Of a DNA stretch of 32,468 nt, positions 24,187 through 32,468 are shown piece by piece. The notes below the pieces were generated by a model, which ran no database searches, was not told the DNA's origin, and was given only the letters and a program-made list of their open reading frames with translations. The first letter of the stretch is position 1. The number at the start of each line of letters is the position of its first letter. The translations under genes and the position numbers were made by a program. Source of the stretch: Gemmatimonadota bacterium (GTDB lineage Bacteria; Gemmatimonadota; Gemmatimonadetes; Palauibacterales; Palauibacteraceae); NCBI GenBank assembly GCA_022360695.1, contig JAKSCH010000167.1:1-32468 (forward strand). Reading direction: 5' to 3'.

Positions 24187-25683
24187 ATGTCCCGGGCCAA
24201 GATCACCCCCGACCTGGAGACGTTCGCCGAGCTCGCGCAGCCGGGCACGATCGTCCCGATCTATGTCGAGATCCCGTTCGATCTCGACACCCCGCTTACC
24301 GCGTTCGCGCGGCTGCGCGAGCCCCCGTTCGGATACCTGCTCGAGTCCGTCGAAGGGGGCGAGCGCTGGGCGCGGTTCAGCTCGATCGGCTCGACGCCGC
24401 GCGAGGCGTGGCGACTCGACGGCGACCAGGTCCGCACGTGGAGCCCGGACGAGGGTTGGAGCCTCCCCGTCACCACATCCGACCCGTTCGCTGATTTCGA
24501 GGGCTGGGTCGGGTCGTACGAGACGGTGGAAGTCGAGGGCCTACCGCCCTTCTGGGGCGGAGCCGTCGGCTATTTCGGCTACGACATGGTGCGTTGGATC
24601 GAGCACCTCCCCGACGCCCCGCTCGATGACGTCGGGATTCCGGATGCGTGCTTTCTCGCAACGGACCGCACCTTGATCATCGACAACCTCTTCTCGCGGG
24701 CGTTGGCCGTCTCCGCGGTGCGCGTGCCGGAGGACGGATCGGCCGACGCCGGCGATCTCTACGCGTCGGCGGGGGAGCGTCTCCGGACCTGGGTCGCGCG
24801 GTTGGAGCGGCCCCACTCGCTCTGCCCTTTGGCCGATGACGCGGCGAACGACGTGGCCCTCACGGGCAACCGGTCTCGCGATGACTACGAGGACGCCGTC
24901 GAACGGATTCGCGAATACATCGCGGCGGGGGACGCCTATCAAGTCGTCGTCTCGCAACGCATGGCGGCGGAGTTCGAGGGCGAGCCCCTGGATCTCTACC
25001 GCGCGCTTCGTCGTGGAAACCCGTCACCCTATCTGTTCTTCATCGAGCTCGATGGCGTGCGACTCATCGGGTCTTCGCCCGAAACGCTCGTGCGAGTCGA
25101 GGATGGGAGCATCGTGGTGAGACCGTTGGCGGGAACGCGACCCCGCGGGACGACGCCGGAGGAGGACGCGAGGCTCGAGGCCGATCTATTGGCCGATGAG
25201 AAGGAGCGGGCGGAGCACCTGATGCTCGTCGACCTGGGAAGGAACGACGTGAGCCGCGTCGCCGCGGCGGGCTCCGTCTCGATACCGAGGTTCATGGAGG
25301 TCGAGCGGTACAGCCACGTCATGCACCTGGTCAGCGAGGTGACCGGGCGACTACGCCCGGGCGCCAGCGCGATCGAAGCCTTCCGCGCGTGTTTCCCGGC
25401 GGGGACGCTCACGGGCGCGCCCAAGGTGCGGGCGATGGAGATCATCGACGAGCTCGAGCCCACGCGCCGGGGCCCGTATGGCGGTGCGGCCGGGTATGTA
25501 GGCTATGGAGGCCGTAGTCTCGACATGGCGATCGTCATCCGAACGCTGGTCGCGGTCGGCGACCGCGCCTACGCCCAAGCCGGAGCGGGCATCGTCTACG
25601 ACTCCGACCCGGTCCGCGAGTGGGAGGAGACGCAACACAAGGCGGGGGCGCTCCTGCGGGCACTGGCGACCGTGGGCCCGTAA
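24187..25683 (+). CDS. trpE: anthranilate synthase component I
   Basis: 'GDAYQVVVSQRM', 'RPLAGTRPRG', 'DEKERAEHLMLVDLGRNDVSRVA', 'FPAGTLTGAPKVRAMEIIDELEP', 'AQAGAGIVYDSDPVREWEET'. Confidence 0.95.
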   Translation: MSRAKITPDLETFAELAQPGTIVPIYVEIPFDLDTPLTAFARLREPPFGYLLESVEGGERWARFSSIGSTPREAWRLDGDQVRTWSPDEGWSLPVTTSDPFADFEGWVGSYETVEVEGLPPFWGGAVGYFGYDMVRWIEHLPDAPLDDVGIPDACFLATDRTLIIDNLFSRALAVSAVRVPEDGSADAGDLYASAGERLRTWVARLERPHSLCPLADDAANDVALTGNRSRDDYEDAVERIREYIAAGDAYQVVVSQRMAAEFEGEPLDLYRALRRGNPSPYLFFIELDGVRLIGSSPETLVRVEDGSIVVRPLAGTRPRGTTPEEDARLEADLLADEKERAEHLMLVDLGRNDVSRVAAAGSVSIPRFMEVERYSHVMHLVSEVTGRLRPGASAIEAFRACFPAGTLTGAPKVRAMEIIDELEPTRRGPYGGAAGYVGYGGRSLDMAIVIRTLVAVGDRAYAQAGAGIVYDSDPVREWEETQHKAGALLRALATVGP

Positions 25684-25751
25684 CGACGGTTCTTCACACG
25701 ACTCGCTCCCAGACGCGCGCCCCCGAGCGTGGCAGGATGTCACGGCTTCTG

Positions 25752-26150
25752 CTACCCGCCGGCGAGACGTTCCTCTCGCGCGATCACCCGGTCGATCTCG
25801 TCGCGGTGCTCGCGCGCGTACCCGAGCGCCTCATCGAGCGCGTCGGCCTGGACCCACGCGAAACGCTGGCCGAGCGCCGCGCTCATGGCGCGCGACGGGC
25901 CCGCGGCGGCGGCGATCTCCCAGATCTCGGGGCCCTCTCGGAGGGCGGCGCGCCGACCGGCCGGTGTGTCGCGGAACTCGAGCCGCGGATAGCGCTGAAC
26001 GGCGAGCCACTCGCGCGCGATCTCACGCATCCCGCGGGAAGGGGTCCAGTCGAGCTCGAAGAAGCGGCGTTCGAGCGGACCCTCGAGCTCCGAGGGCAAT
26101 CGGGTACAGATCGGTCGTGGTAGCGGCACGTATACATGGTATACCATCAT
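25752..26150 (-). CDS. DUF433/VapB-type antitoxin-like protein (orphan)
   Basis: Start at MMVYHVYVPL (26150); 'YPRLEFRDTPAGRRAALREGPEIWEI ... ALDEALGYAREHRDEIDRVI' resembles the 'hPGIVFRDGPAGRRAxLxGGPDVWEV...YYxxHRDEID' family. Confidence 0.6.
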   Translation of the reverse strand: MMVYHVYVPLPRPICTRLPSELEGPLERRFFELDWTPSRGMREIAREWLAVQRYPRLEFRDTPAGRRAALREGPEIWEIAAAAGPSRAMSAALGQRFAWVQADALDEALGYAREHRDEIDRVIAREERLAGG

Positions 26151-26280
26151 GCGGCGGCGCGCCAGAAACCCGCGCGGTTTGGCGCGATGCGGGACGTTCG
26201 CTACCTTCGGAAGCCTTCCGCCGAGCAGCCTCGCGCCCTCCCGCGGGGCTGCCCCGCGTTCGCCCGTGAAGGAGCCGCTC

Positions 26281-27024
26281 TTGAGCCTCAATCGCCGGAT
26301 CTCGGACCGGATCGAAGACCCGGCCGAGAAGCGCCGCTACGTCCGAGCGTTGTTCGCCGGGGTGGCGGGCAAGTACGACCTGACCAATGACGTTATGTCG
26401 TTCGGGCTCCACCGCCGCTGGAAGACGCGGGTCCTCGAGCTCGCCCGGATCGAGGCCGGGCACCGCGTGCTCGATCTCGCGGCGGGCACGGGAGATCTGG
26501 CCCTGGCCGCGGGGGAGATCGGGGACGGGTCGGCCTCCGTCGACGTCGTGGCAACCGACCTCACGCCCGAGATGTTGAGGGTCGGCGCGGGGCGGGCTGG
26601 CGACGCTCGGCTCGCCTGGGTGGCCGGCGATGCCGCGTCGCTACCGTACCCGGACGAGAGCTTCGATCGCGTCGTGATCGGGTACGGTTTGCGCAACTTC
26701 GCGAATCTCGACGACTGCCTCGCCGAGATCCTCCGGTCACTCCGTCCCGGTGGTCGATTGGTGACGCTCGACTTCGGCCACCCGCGTTCCGAGCTGATCC
26801 GGCGGGGGTACTTCGGCTATCTCGACGCGTCGACGCGGCTGGTCGGCTGGGCGCTGCACCGGGACGCCGAGTCCTACGTCTACATCCCGGAGTCGTTGCG
26901 TCGGTTCCCGGGTCAGAGAGATGTCGTTCGACGCATGGAGGCCGTCGGATACGAGGGGTGCGGGTACGAAGACCTGCTGCTCGGGACGATGGCGATCAAC
27001 TTCGGGCGTCGACCGCGACCCTGA
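26281..27024 (+). CDS. ubiE: UbiE/MenG-type methyltransferase (TTG 26281 or GTG 26266 start)
   Basis: 'VRALFAGVAGKYDLTNDVMSFGLHRRWK', 'VLDLAAGTGDLALA', 'IGYGLRNFANLDDCLAEILRSLRPGGRLVTLDFGHP'. Confidence 0.92.
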   Translation: MSLNRRISDRIEDPAEKRRYVRALFAGVAGKYDLTNDVMSFGLHRRWKTRVLELARIEAGHRVLDLAAGTGDLALAAGEIGDGSASVDVVATDLTPEMLRVGAGRAGDARLAWVAGDAASLPYPDESFDRVVIGYGLRNFANLDDCLAEILRSLRPGGRLVTLDFGHPRSELIRRGYFGYLDASTRLVGWALHRDAESYVYIPESLRRFPGQRDVVRRMEAVGYEGCGYEDLLLGTMAINFGRRPRP

Positions 27025-27065
27025 AGGACTCGCTTCGAATCGCGGCCGGTCTCGCCCGGAGATGG

Positions 27066-27257
27066 CTAGACGGGACCGTCTCCGTTCGACTTCCACACGG
27101 TGATCTGACGTTCGCCCCCATCCGCCTCCTCGAGCCGCACTGTCAGCGAATCACCGTCGTCGATCCGGAGATCGTCTCTCATGTCCTGCGGGATCGTGAT
27201 TCGACCACCGCTTCCCACGCTGATGGTCGAGTAGTACTTGACGCGGAAGATCGCCAT
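27066..27257 (-). CDS. AbrB/SpoVT-MazE-like DNA-binding protein
   Basis: 'STISVGSGGRITIPQDMRDDLRIDDGDSLTVRLEE' swapped-hairpin AbrB pattern; GGAGG before ATG. Confidence 0.75.
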   Translation of the reverse strand: MAIFRVKYYSTISVGSGGRITIPQDMRDDLRIDDGDSLTVRLEEADGGERQITVWKSNGDGPV

Positions 27258-27485
27258 CGTACCTCCAGGTAGAGCCTAGAGTCGGCTTTTTCGGTAACCC
27301 TGGAAGATGGCGAGCCGGTCCGGTCGGCGGTAGGCCGACCGCCGTATTGGCAGAATCGATCTCGTGGCTCCCGCCCGGATCAAAGGTCGGGTTGATTCGC
27401 GACGTCTGCTGCCGAGGCTTATTGTTGTGCTGCGAAGGGGGCAGGACAGGCAGCTGAGTTTTGGACGCTCAATCTTCCCGGATAG

Positions 27486-28001
27486 CTAGCTACCGGTAGC
27501 CTGTCCTGTCCCCCCTCCCTCTGCCTCCGCCCCGAACAGTTTCCGAAGATCGTCTTGCGACGACCCACCTGGGGCATCGCTGAGCGTCGCGTTTGCCGCA
27601 CCCTCGACCGGGTTCGGTGGGCGTCCGCGCCCAACCTCCACTGCTTCGTCGGTCAAACAAAGACCTACGATACCTTCGTAAATGTTGGCTCTATACCTCC
27701 TCGCAACGCTCGTATCGATCTGATAGTGCTGCGTGAACGCCCGGCCCGTGAGCAGATATGACTCTGAGTTTTGTTGCTTCCGAATCATATATGGATTTGT
27801 TGCGTTCCTTGCCTTGCGGAATCCAACAATCTGACGCTCGGCATCAAACAGGAGCTCGACGGGAAGCTGATGCGGATTGTCGTCACCCGCGATCATTTGC
27901 GCGGCCGGCGCGTTGAACGAGAACGTACCTCGTTTTTGGATTGTGATGGCCGGCTCACGAGTACGACCGGCAGAGCGGCGGTTAAAGACCTCAAACGCCA
28001 T
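27486..28001 (-). CDS. uncharacterised protein with possible AbrB-like N-terminal core
   Basis: Start MAFEVFNRRS at 28001 preceded by GGAGG; 'ITIQKRGTFSFNAPAAQMI ... VELLFDAERQIVGFRKA'. Confidence 0.65.
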   Translation of the reverse strand: MAFEVFNRRSAGRTREPAITIQKRGTFSFNAPAAQMIAGDDNPHQLPVELLFDAERQIVGFRKARNATNPYMIRKQQNSESYLLTGRAFTQHYQIDTSVARRYRANIYEGIVGLCLTDEAVEVGRGRPPNPVEGAANATLSDAPGGSSQDDLRKLFGAEAEGGGTGQATGS

Positions 28002-28031
28002 CGTGTACCTCCACTTTTCTACAACGCGGAC

Positions 28032-28060
28032 AATGTAGCGCACCCTAAATAAATCGTCAA
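28032..28060 (-). promoter_or_regulatory. sigma70-like promoter for the 27486..28001 gene
   Basis: On the minus strand: TTGACG-N17-TACATT, about 30 nt upstream of the GGAGG-preceded ATG. Confidence 0.5.
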
Positions 28061-28151
28061 CGCGTAGAAACGCTCTCATACGCCGATTAGTGCGATGAAT
28101 GCAATGAATGCATGAAATATAGCAAGTGCTACCGTCGGATGCTTCCGGCAC

Positions 28152-29783
28152 CTACCCGTGACCTGGCGGCTCCTCCTCGTGTCGGCCCTGGTCATGCTCC
28201 ACGAGACCCCATACGGCGTCCCACCCCTTCTCGGCACCCACCATGAGCCGCGCGTCGACGTCTGTCTTCAAGTCGTGCGCGACACTCTCGCTCACGTAGC
28301 CGACTCGATAGGCATCGTCGATCGCGGCGCGACCCGCTCGGAGCATCCGCTCGCTCGCTCGCGCCAGCTGTCGCTGTCGCACGAGCTCGTGCTCGCGAGC
28401 GGTCCTCCGGGCCGTTCCGGCCGCTTCGTCTCGAAGGGTCTCGAGCTTGCCCTTGAGCGCCACGTACGACGCCTCCGGAATGCCCCCCTCGCGCCACGTC
28501 TGCTCGAGCGCGTCGATCTGGGCTTGCGAGGCCCACACGGTCCCGAGCGCCTCTTCGTACGCTTTCTCCTCCGGCCGGATTCCGATGAGACCCAGGCGCG
28601 CGAGCAGCGGTCGCATCGTGAGACCTTGTACCACCAGCGACAGGAAGACCGCACCGAACACGATCCCGATGAGCTCCGTCCGGAGCTCCGCCGTGATCGC
28701 TCCGGCGACGGGGATACCGAGCACGAGCGCGAGCGGGATGGAGCCGCGCACGCCGCCCCAGTTGACCACGCGTTGCCAGCCGGCCGGCAGCGGTCGCCCG
28801 CCGAGGAGCCGATCGAGGTTGAAGGCGCCGCTCACCACGGCCGTCCGTACGACGATCATGAGCGCGAAAGACGCGGCGATCGCTCCGGCGAACGACCACA
28901 AGCTGCCGATCTCGAGCTCGAGCCCGATCAGGAGGAAGAGCAGCGAGTTCGCGATGAACGAGACGGCGTCCCAGAAGTGAGCGAGCGAGAGACGCGTCGT
29001 CGGGCTCATCGAGAAGACGACGTCGTGGTTGCCGATCAGAAGACCCGCGACGACGACCGCGATCACACCCGACATCCCGAACGCGTCGGCGAACAGGTAG
29101 ACGCCATACGCCAGCACGAGCGAGATGACGACCTCGATCTGCGCATCGTCGAGCCGTCGGAGCACTCCGTGCGCGAGGTAACCGAACGCCAGACCCACCA
29201 CGGCACCGCCCGCCACCTCGCGCCCGAACTCGAGCATGCCCTCCGTGAGGGTCACGTGGTGACCGGTGGCCACCTCGACGGCGATGAGAAACAGCACCAC
29301 GCCGATGCCGTCGTTGAACAGCGACTCGCCCTCCACGAGAACGGACAGCTCGTGGGAGACCCCGTGCTCCTTGAAGATCGCCAAGACGGAGATCGGATCC
29401 GTCGGGCTCAGCATCACTCCGAGCAATACCGCGATCGCGAACGGGACGTCGAGTCCGACGAAAGGAAGGAGGTAGTACGCGGCCCCACCGATGAGGGCCG
29501 TCGTGATCAACGTCCCCGGAAACGCGAGCAAGAAGACACGCCGCCAGTTCTTGATGAGCAGCGCGAGCTCCATCTTCAGACAACCCTCGAACAGCAGCGG
29601 GGGAAGGAAGATGAGGAAGATGAGATCGGTGGAGAGCGCGATCGGGATCAGCCCCTCGATGGCTCCGAGCGCGAGCCCGACCAGCACGAGCGCGATCGTG
29701 TACGGGAGTCGGATGTACTTGGTGACCACCGCGACGACCACCGCGATGAGCAGCAGCTCGATGACGGGCGTGGGTCCGGTCAC
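28152..29783 (-). CDS. CPA1-type Na+/H+ antiporter
   Basis: 'FLPPLLFEGCLKMELALLIKNWRRVFLLAFPGTLITT', 'LSPTDPISVLAIFKEHGVSHELSVLVEGESLFNDGIGVVLF', 'NWGGVRGSIPLALVLGIP'. Confidence 0.93.
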   Translation of the reverse strand: MTGPTPVIELLLIAVVVAVVTKYIRLPYTIALVLVGLALGAIEGLIPIALSTDLIFLIFLPPLLFEGCLKMELALLIKNWRRVFLLAFPGTLITTALIGGAAYYLLPFVGLDVPFAIAVLLGVMLSPTDPISVLAIFKEHGVSHELSVLVEGESLFNDGIGVVLFLIAVEVATGHHVTLTEGMLEFGREVAGGAVVGLAFGYLAHGVLRRLDDAQIEVVISLVLAYGVYLFADAFGMSGVIAVVVAGLLIGNHDVVFSMSPTTRLSLAHFWDAVSFIANSLLFLLIGLELEIGSLWSFAGAIAASFALMIVVRTAVVSGAFNLDRLLGGRPLPAGWQRVVNWGGVRGSIPLALVLGIPVAGAITAELRTELIGIVFGAVFLSLVVQGLTMRPLLARLGLIGIRPEEKAYEEALGTVWASQAQIDALEQTWREGGIPEASYVALKGKLETLRDEAAGTARRTAREHELVRQRQLARASERMLRAGRAAIDDAYRVGYVSESVAHDLKTDVDARLMVGAEKGWDAVWGLVEHDQGRHEEEPPGHG

Positions 29784-29881
29784 AGGCGTCGCTCCTTGAA
29801 GCCTCGGGGTCCCGCGTCAGGCCTCGGTTCGCGGGATCATATCCCGTAGCGACGGGTCGGTACAGCCGGTATCATCGGCCC

Positions 29882-30838
29882 GTGGCCACTCCAGCGATCC
29901 GCCTCCAGGGCGTGCTCAAGCGGTTCGGCAAGAAGACCGCCGTCCGCGATCTCGATCTCGAAGTCCCGACCGGCACGATCTACGGTCTCATCGGCCCGAA
30001 CGGGGCCGGAAAGACGACGTCGATCCGGATGATGCTGGACATCATCGGCCCGGATTCGGGGACGATCGAGCTGTTCGGCTCCCCGGACATCGAGACCGGC
30101 CGGGAGCGCGTCGGCTACCTGCCGGAAGAACGCGGCCTGTATCAGAAGATGACCGTCCTCGAGCACCTCGCGTTCTTCGGCGAGCTCAAGGGAATGCGAC
30201 GGAAGGACGCGTTGCGCGAGGCTCGCACGGGTCTCGAAGAGGTGGGGTTGGCGGAGCGGACGGACGACAAGATCGAGACGCTCTCCAAGGGCATGGCGCA
30301 GAAAGTCCAGTTTCTGGGGACGATCCTCCACCGACCCGATCTCCTCGTGCTCGATGAGCCGTTCAGCGGGCTGGATCCGCTCAACGTCGATCTGTTCAAG
30401 CGCATCGTGCTCGAGCGGCAGCGTCAGGGAGCTACCATCCTCTTCTCGACCCATCTCATCGAGGATGCGGAGCGCCTGTGCGAGCGCGTGTGCATGATCG
30501 CCGGCGCCACCAAAGTGCTCGACGGAAAGACGAGCGATGTGAAGGCGAGCACGGGTCGTCGCGAGGTCGCGATCTCGTTCGAGGGAGACGGGTCCTTCCT
30601 CGAGGCACCGGGTCTCGTCGAGCGGGTGGCCGATCACGGGCAGTACGTCGAGGTGCGGATGGTCGAGGATGGAGATCCGCAGGACTTGCTCGAGCGCGCG
30701 GTTCGCGCCGGCACCCGCATCTCCCGATTCGAGCTCGTCGAGCCTTCGCTGCGCGAGATCTTCATCGAGAAGGCCGAGGAAGCCGGGCTGTCGGCGGAGG
30801 ATGAATCGGAGGACGCGAGCGAGGAGGAAGCCGCGTGA
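29882..30838 (+). CDS. ABC transporter ATP-binding protein (NatA-like)
   Basis: Walker A GPNGAGKTTSIRMM, signature LSKGMAQKVQFLGTILHRPDLLVLDEPFSGLDP; GTG start. Confidence 0.93.
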   Translation: MATPAIRLQGVLKRFGKKTAVRDLDLEVPTGTIYGLIGPNGAGKTTSIRMMLDIIGPDSGTIELFGSPDIETGRERVGYLPEERGLYQKMTVLEHLAFFGELKGMRRKDALREARTGLEEVGLAERTDDKIETLSKGMAQKVQFLGTILHRPDLLVLDEPFSGLDPLNVDLFKRIVLERQRQGATILFSTHLIEDAERLCERVCMIAGATKVLDGKTSDVKASTGRREVAISFEGDGSFLEAPGLVERVADHGQYVEVRMVEDGDPQDLLERAVRAGTRISRFELVEPSLREIFIEKAEEAGLSAEDESEDASEEEAA

Positions 30839-30857
30839 GCGCGTGGGCGGGGGCGGT

Positions 30858-32174
30858 ATGAACCCCTTCACGCCGAAGGTGCGCGCGGTGATGCGCCGCG
30901 AGTTCATGCACCGCGTCAAGTCGAAGTGGTTCCTCCTCTCGACTCTGGGGCTTCCGCTCCTGATCGTCGGGCTGATGGCGCTCTCCATCTTTCTGGCGTT
31001 GCGTGGCGCCACGGACACGAGCGATGAGACGCGATCGCTCGGCGTGTCCGATCCGACGGGATTCGTGCACGAGCTGTTGGTCGAGGAGCTCCGCTCGGAC
31101 TCGATCGTCGCCTCGCGGGCTACGGAGCTCGAGGGAGCGTCGGTGGAGGTGGCGCAGTCGCGGCTCGCGGACAGCCCGTTCGATTACCTGCTCGTGTTAC
31201 CGCCGGGGATCGTCGACGCTCCGGGAAGCGGACCCGCCGTGGGTGCCTCGGACGACGAGGAAGCCGCGATCCTGCTCGCCCGCGAGAACTTGCCCGCCGC
31301 CACGGAGCGGACGGTGCGAAACGCGCTCGAGCGCTCGCTGGTACGCGCCCGTCTGCGGTTCGCCGGTCTGGAGGATGTCGACGCCGGAGAGCTCTTGAGC
31401 GGAGCCGGTGTCGAAGTCGTCAACGTGACCGAAACGGGCGAAGCGCGTGATCAGGAGATCTATCAGGGGATCTCGTTCGGCATCGCGTTCTTCTTCTATC
31501 TGATCCTGCTCATCTACGGGCAGATGATCATCCGTTCGATCCTCGAGGAGAAGCAGTCGGACATCGTCGAAGTGATGGTGTCCTCGCTCCGACCGTGGGA
31601 GCTCATGCTCGGGAAGATCGTGGGCGTCGGCGCGGTGGGGCTCGCTCAGATGGCCATTTGGGCCGGGATCATGATCGCCGCGACGATCTATGGTCTCACC
31701 GGCGGCGCGTCGACGCTGGCCGAGGCCGGCGTCGACCTGTCGTCCGTCGCCGTGCCGTGGGGCACGATCGGTCTCGTGCTCGCGTTCCTCGTGCTCGGCT
31801 ACCTGCTGTACGCGGGACTCTTCGCCGGGACGGGCGCGACGATCAGCAACGAGACCGACGCGCAACAGGCGGCGCTCCCGGTGACCATGCTCATCATCCT
31901 TCCGTTCATCGCGATCCAGGGAGTCATCCAGAGCCCGGACGCGGGTTGGGCGGTGATCGTCTCGCTCGTACCGTTCTTCAGCCCACTCGTCATGACTTCG
32001 CGGCTCTTCGTCACCGATGTTCCGTTCTGGCAGTGGACGTTGTCGCTCGGCCTCCTCGCCCTGTGCGTGCTCGGCTCCGCATGGGTGGCGGGACGCATCT
32101 ACCGCGTCGGCATCCTCATGAAGGGACAGCGACCGAACCTGCCGGAGGTGGTTCGGTGGATCCGGCACGGCTAG
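30858..32174 (+). CDS. ABC-2 type permease (NatB-like)
   Basis: 'VRAVMRREFMHRVKSKWFLLSTLGLPLLIVGL', 'RSILEEKQSDIVEVMVSSLRPWELMLGKIVGVGAVGLAQMAIW'. Confidence 0.9.
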   Translation: MNPFTPKVRAVMRREFMHRVKSKWFLLSTLGLPLLIVGLMALSIFLALRGATDTSDETRSLGVSDPTGFVHELLVEELRSDSIVASRATELEGASVEVAQSRLADSPFDYLLVLPPGIVDAPGSGPAVGASDDEEAAILLARENLPAATERTVRNALERSLVRARLRFAGLEDVDAGELLSGAGVEVVNVTETGEARDQEIYQGISFGIAFFFYLILLIYGQMIIRSILEEKQSDIVEVMVSSLRPWELMLGKIVGVGAVGLAQMAIWAGIMIAATIYGLTGGASTLAEAGVDLSSVAVPWGTIGLVLAFLVLGYLLYAGLFAGTGATISNETDAQQAALPVTMLIILPFIAIQGVIQSPDAGWAVIVSLVPFFSPLVMTSRLFVTDVPFWQWTLSLGLLALCVLGSAWVAGRIYRVGILMKGQRPNLPEVVRWIRHG

Positions 32175-32468
32175 CGAGCAGCGCGCTCGCCTGCGGGGTC
32201 GTCCTGGCCGCCGTCGCGTGTGGCAGCGAGCGGCCCACCCTGATCCTCGCGGCGACCACCTCGACGTACGACTCGGGACTCCTCGAGGTCTTGATCGAGA
32301 CCTACGAGGCCCGGCGACCGGGTGCCGCCGTACGCACGGTGGTCGCCGGGAGCGGGCAGGCGCTCGAGCTCGCGCGACGTGGCGATGTGGATCTCGCGGT
32401 CGTTCACGCGCCCGCAGCCGAGATGCGATTCGTGGAGGCCGGACACGCGATCGCTCGGACGCCGAAGC
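32156..32468 (+). CDS. tungstate-type ABC transporter substrate-binding lipoprotein, 3' truncated by window
   Basis: GTG start overlapping the permease stop: (M)DPARLASSALACGVVLAAVACGSERPTLILAATTSTYDSGLLEVLIETYEARRPGAAVRTVVAGSGQALELARRGDVDLAVVHAP (TupA-like 'ATTTSTYDSGLL'); absent from ORF track because GTG-started and truncated. Confidence 0.85.
   Translation, partial: MDPARLASSALACGVVLAAVACGSERPTLILAATTSTYDSGLLEVLIETYEARRPGAAVRTVVAGSGQALELARRGDVDLAVVHAPAAEMRFVEAGHAIARTPK

Noticed and set aside
27321-27341. Hairpin CGGTCGGC-ggtag-GCCGACCG
   Set aside because: Strong stem but no U-tract; cannot be assigned as terminator or element from sequence alone
28002-28151. N-terminal 50 codons of track ORF 27486..28151
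   Set aside because: Contain the predicted promoter and AT-rich repeat; a GGAGG-preceded ATG at 28001 is better
28158-29849. 563-aa plus-strand ORF
   Set aside because: Antisense of the antiporter gene; charged low-complexity translation (RDDDRDHTRHPERV...)

Overview
High-GC bacterial chromosomal window; gene content suggests a Gemmatimonadota-like lineage (inference only). Order: 3' end of carB, an unannotated alpha/beta-hydrolase N-domain remnant, argG-argH-argR with ArgR-box-like sites, a LolA-like secreted protein, D-aminoacylase, FAD-linked oxidase, a small membrane protein, and a three-gene minus-strand operon of uncharacterised proteins (SLATT-like 2TM/coiled-coil protein, barrel-like protein, soluble beta-rich protein). 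Then a DUF2723 GT-C protein, BlaI + M56 (BlaR1-like) peptidase with about 10 'IESDH' repeats, a convergent ECF sigma / TM anti-sigma / two HEAT-repeat proteins, rocD, trpE, a DUF433-like orphan antitoxin, ubiE/menG, an orphan AbrB-like gene, an unknown AbrB-like-core protein, a CPA1 antiporter, a NatAB-type ABC exporter and the start of a tungstate-binding-protein-like gene. The best candidates for under-described biology are the BlaI/M56-SDH-repeat locus facing the sigma/anti-sigma/HEAT locus (15.1-22.6 kb) and the SLATT-like operon (9.3-12.5 kb). Several RNA hairpins and operator-like dyads lie between genes. No CRISPR array, rRNA, tRNA, transposase or integrase was recognised.
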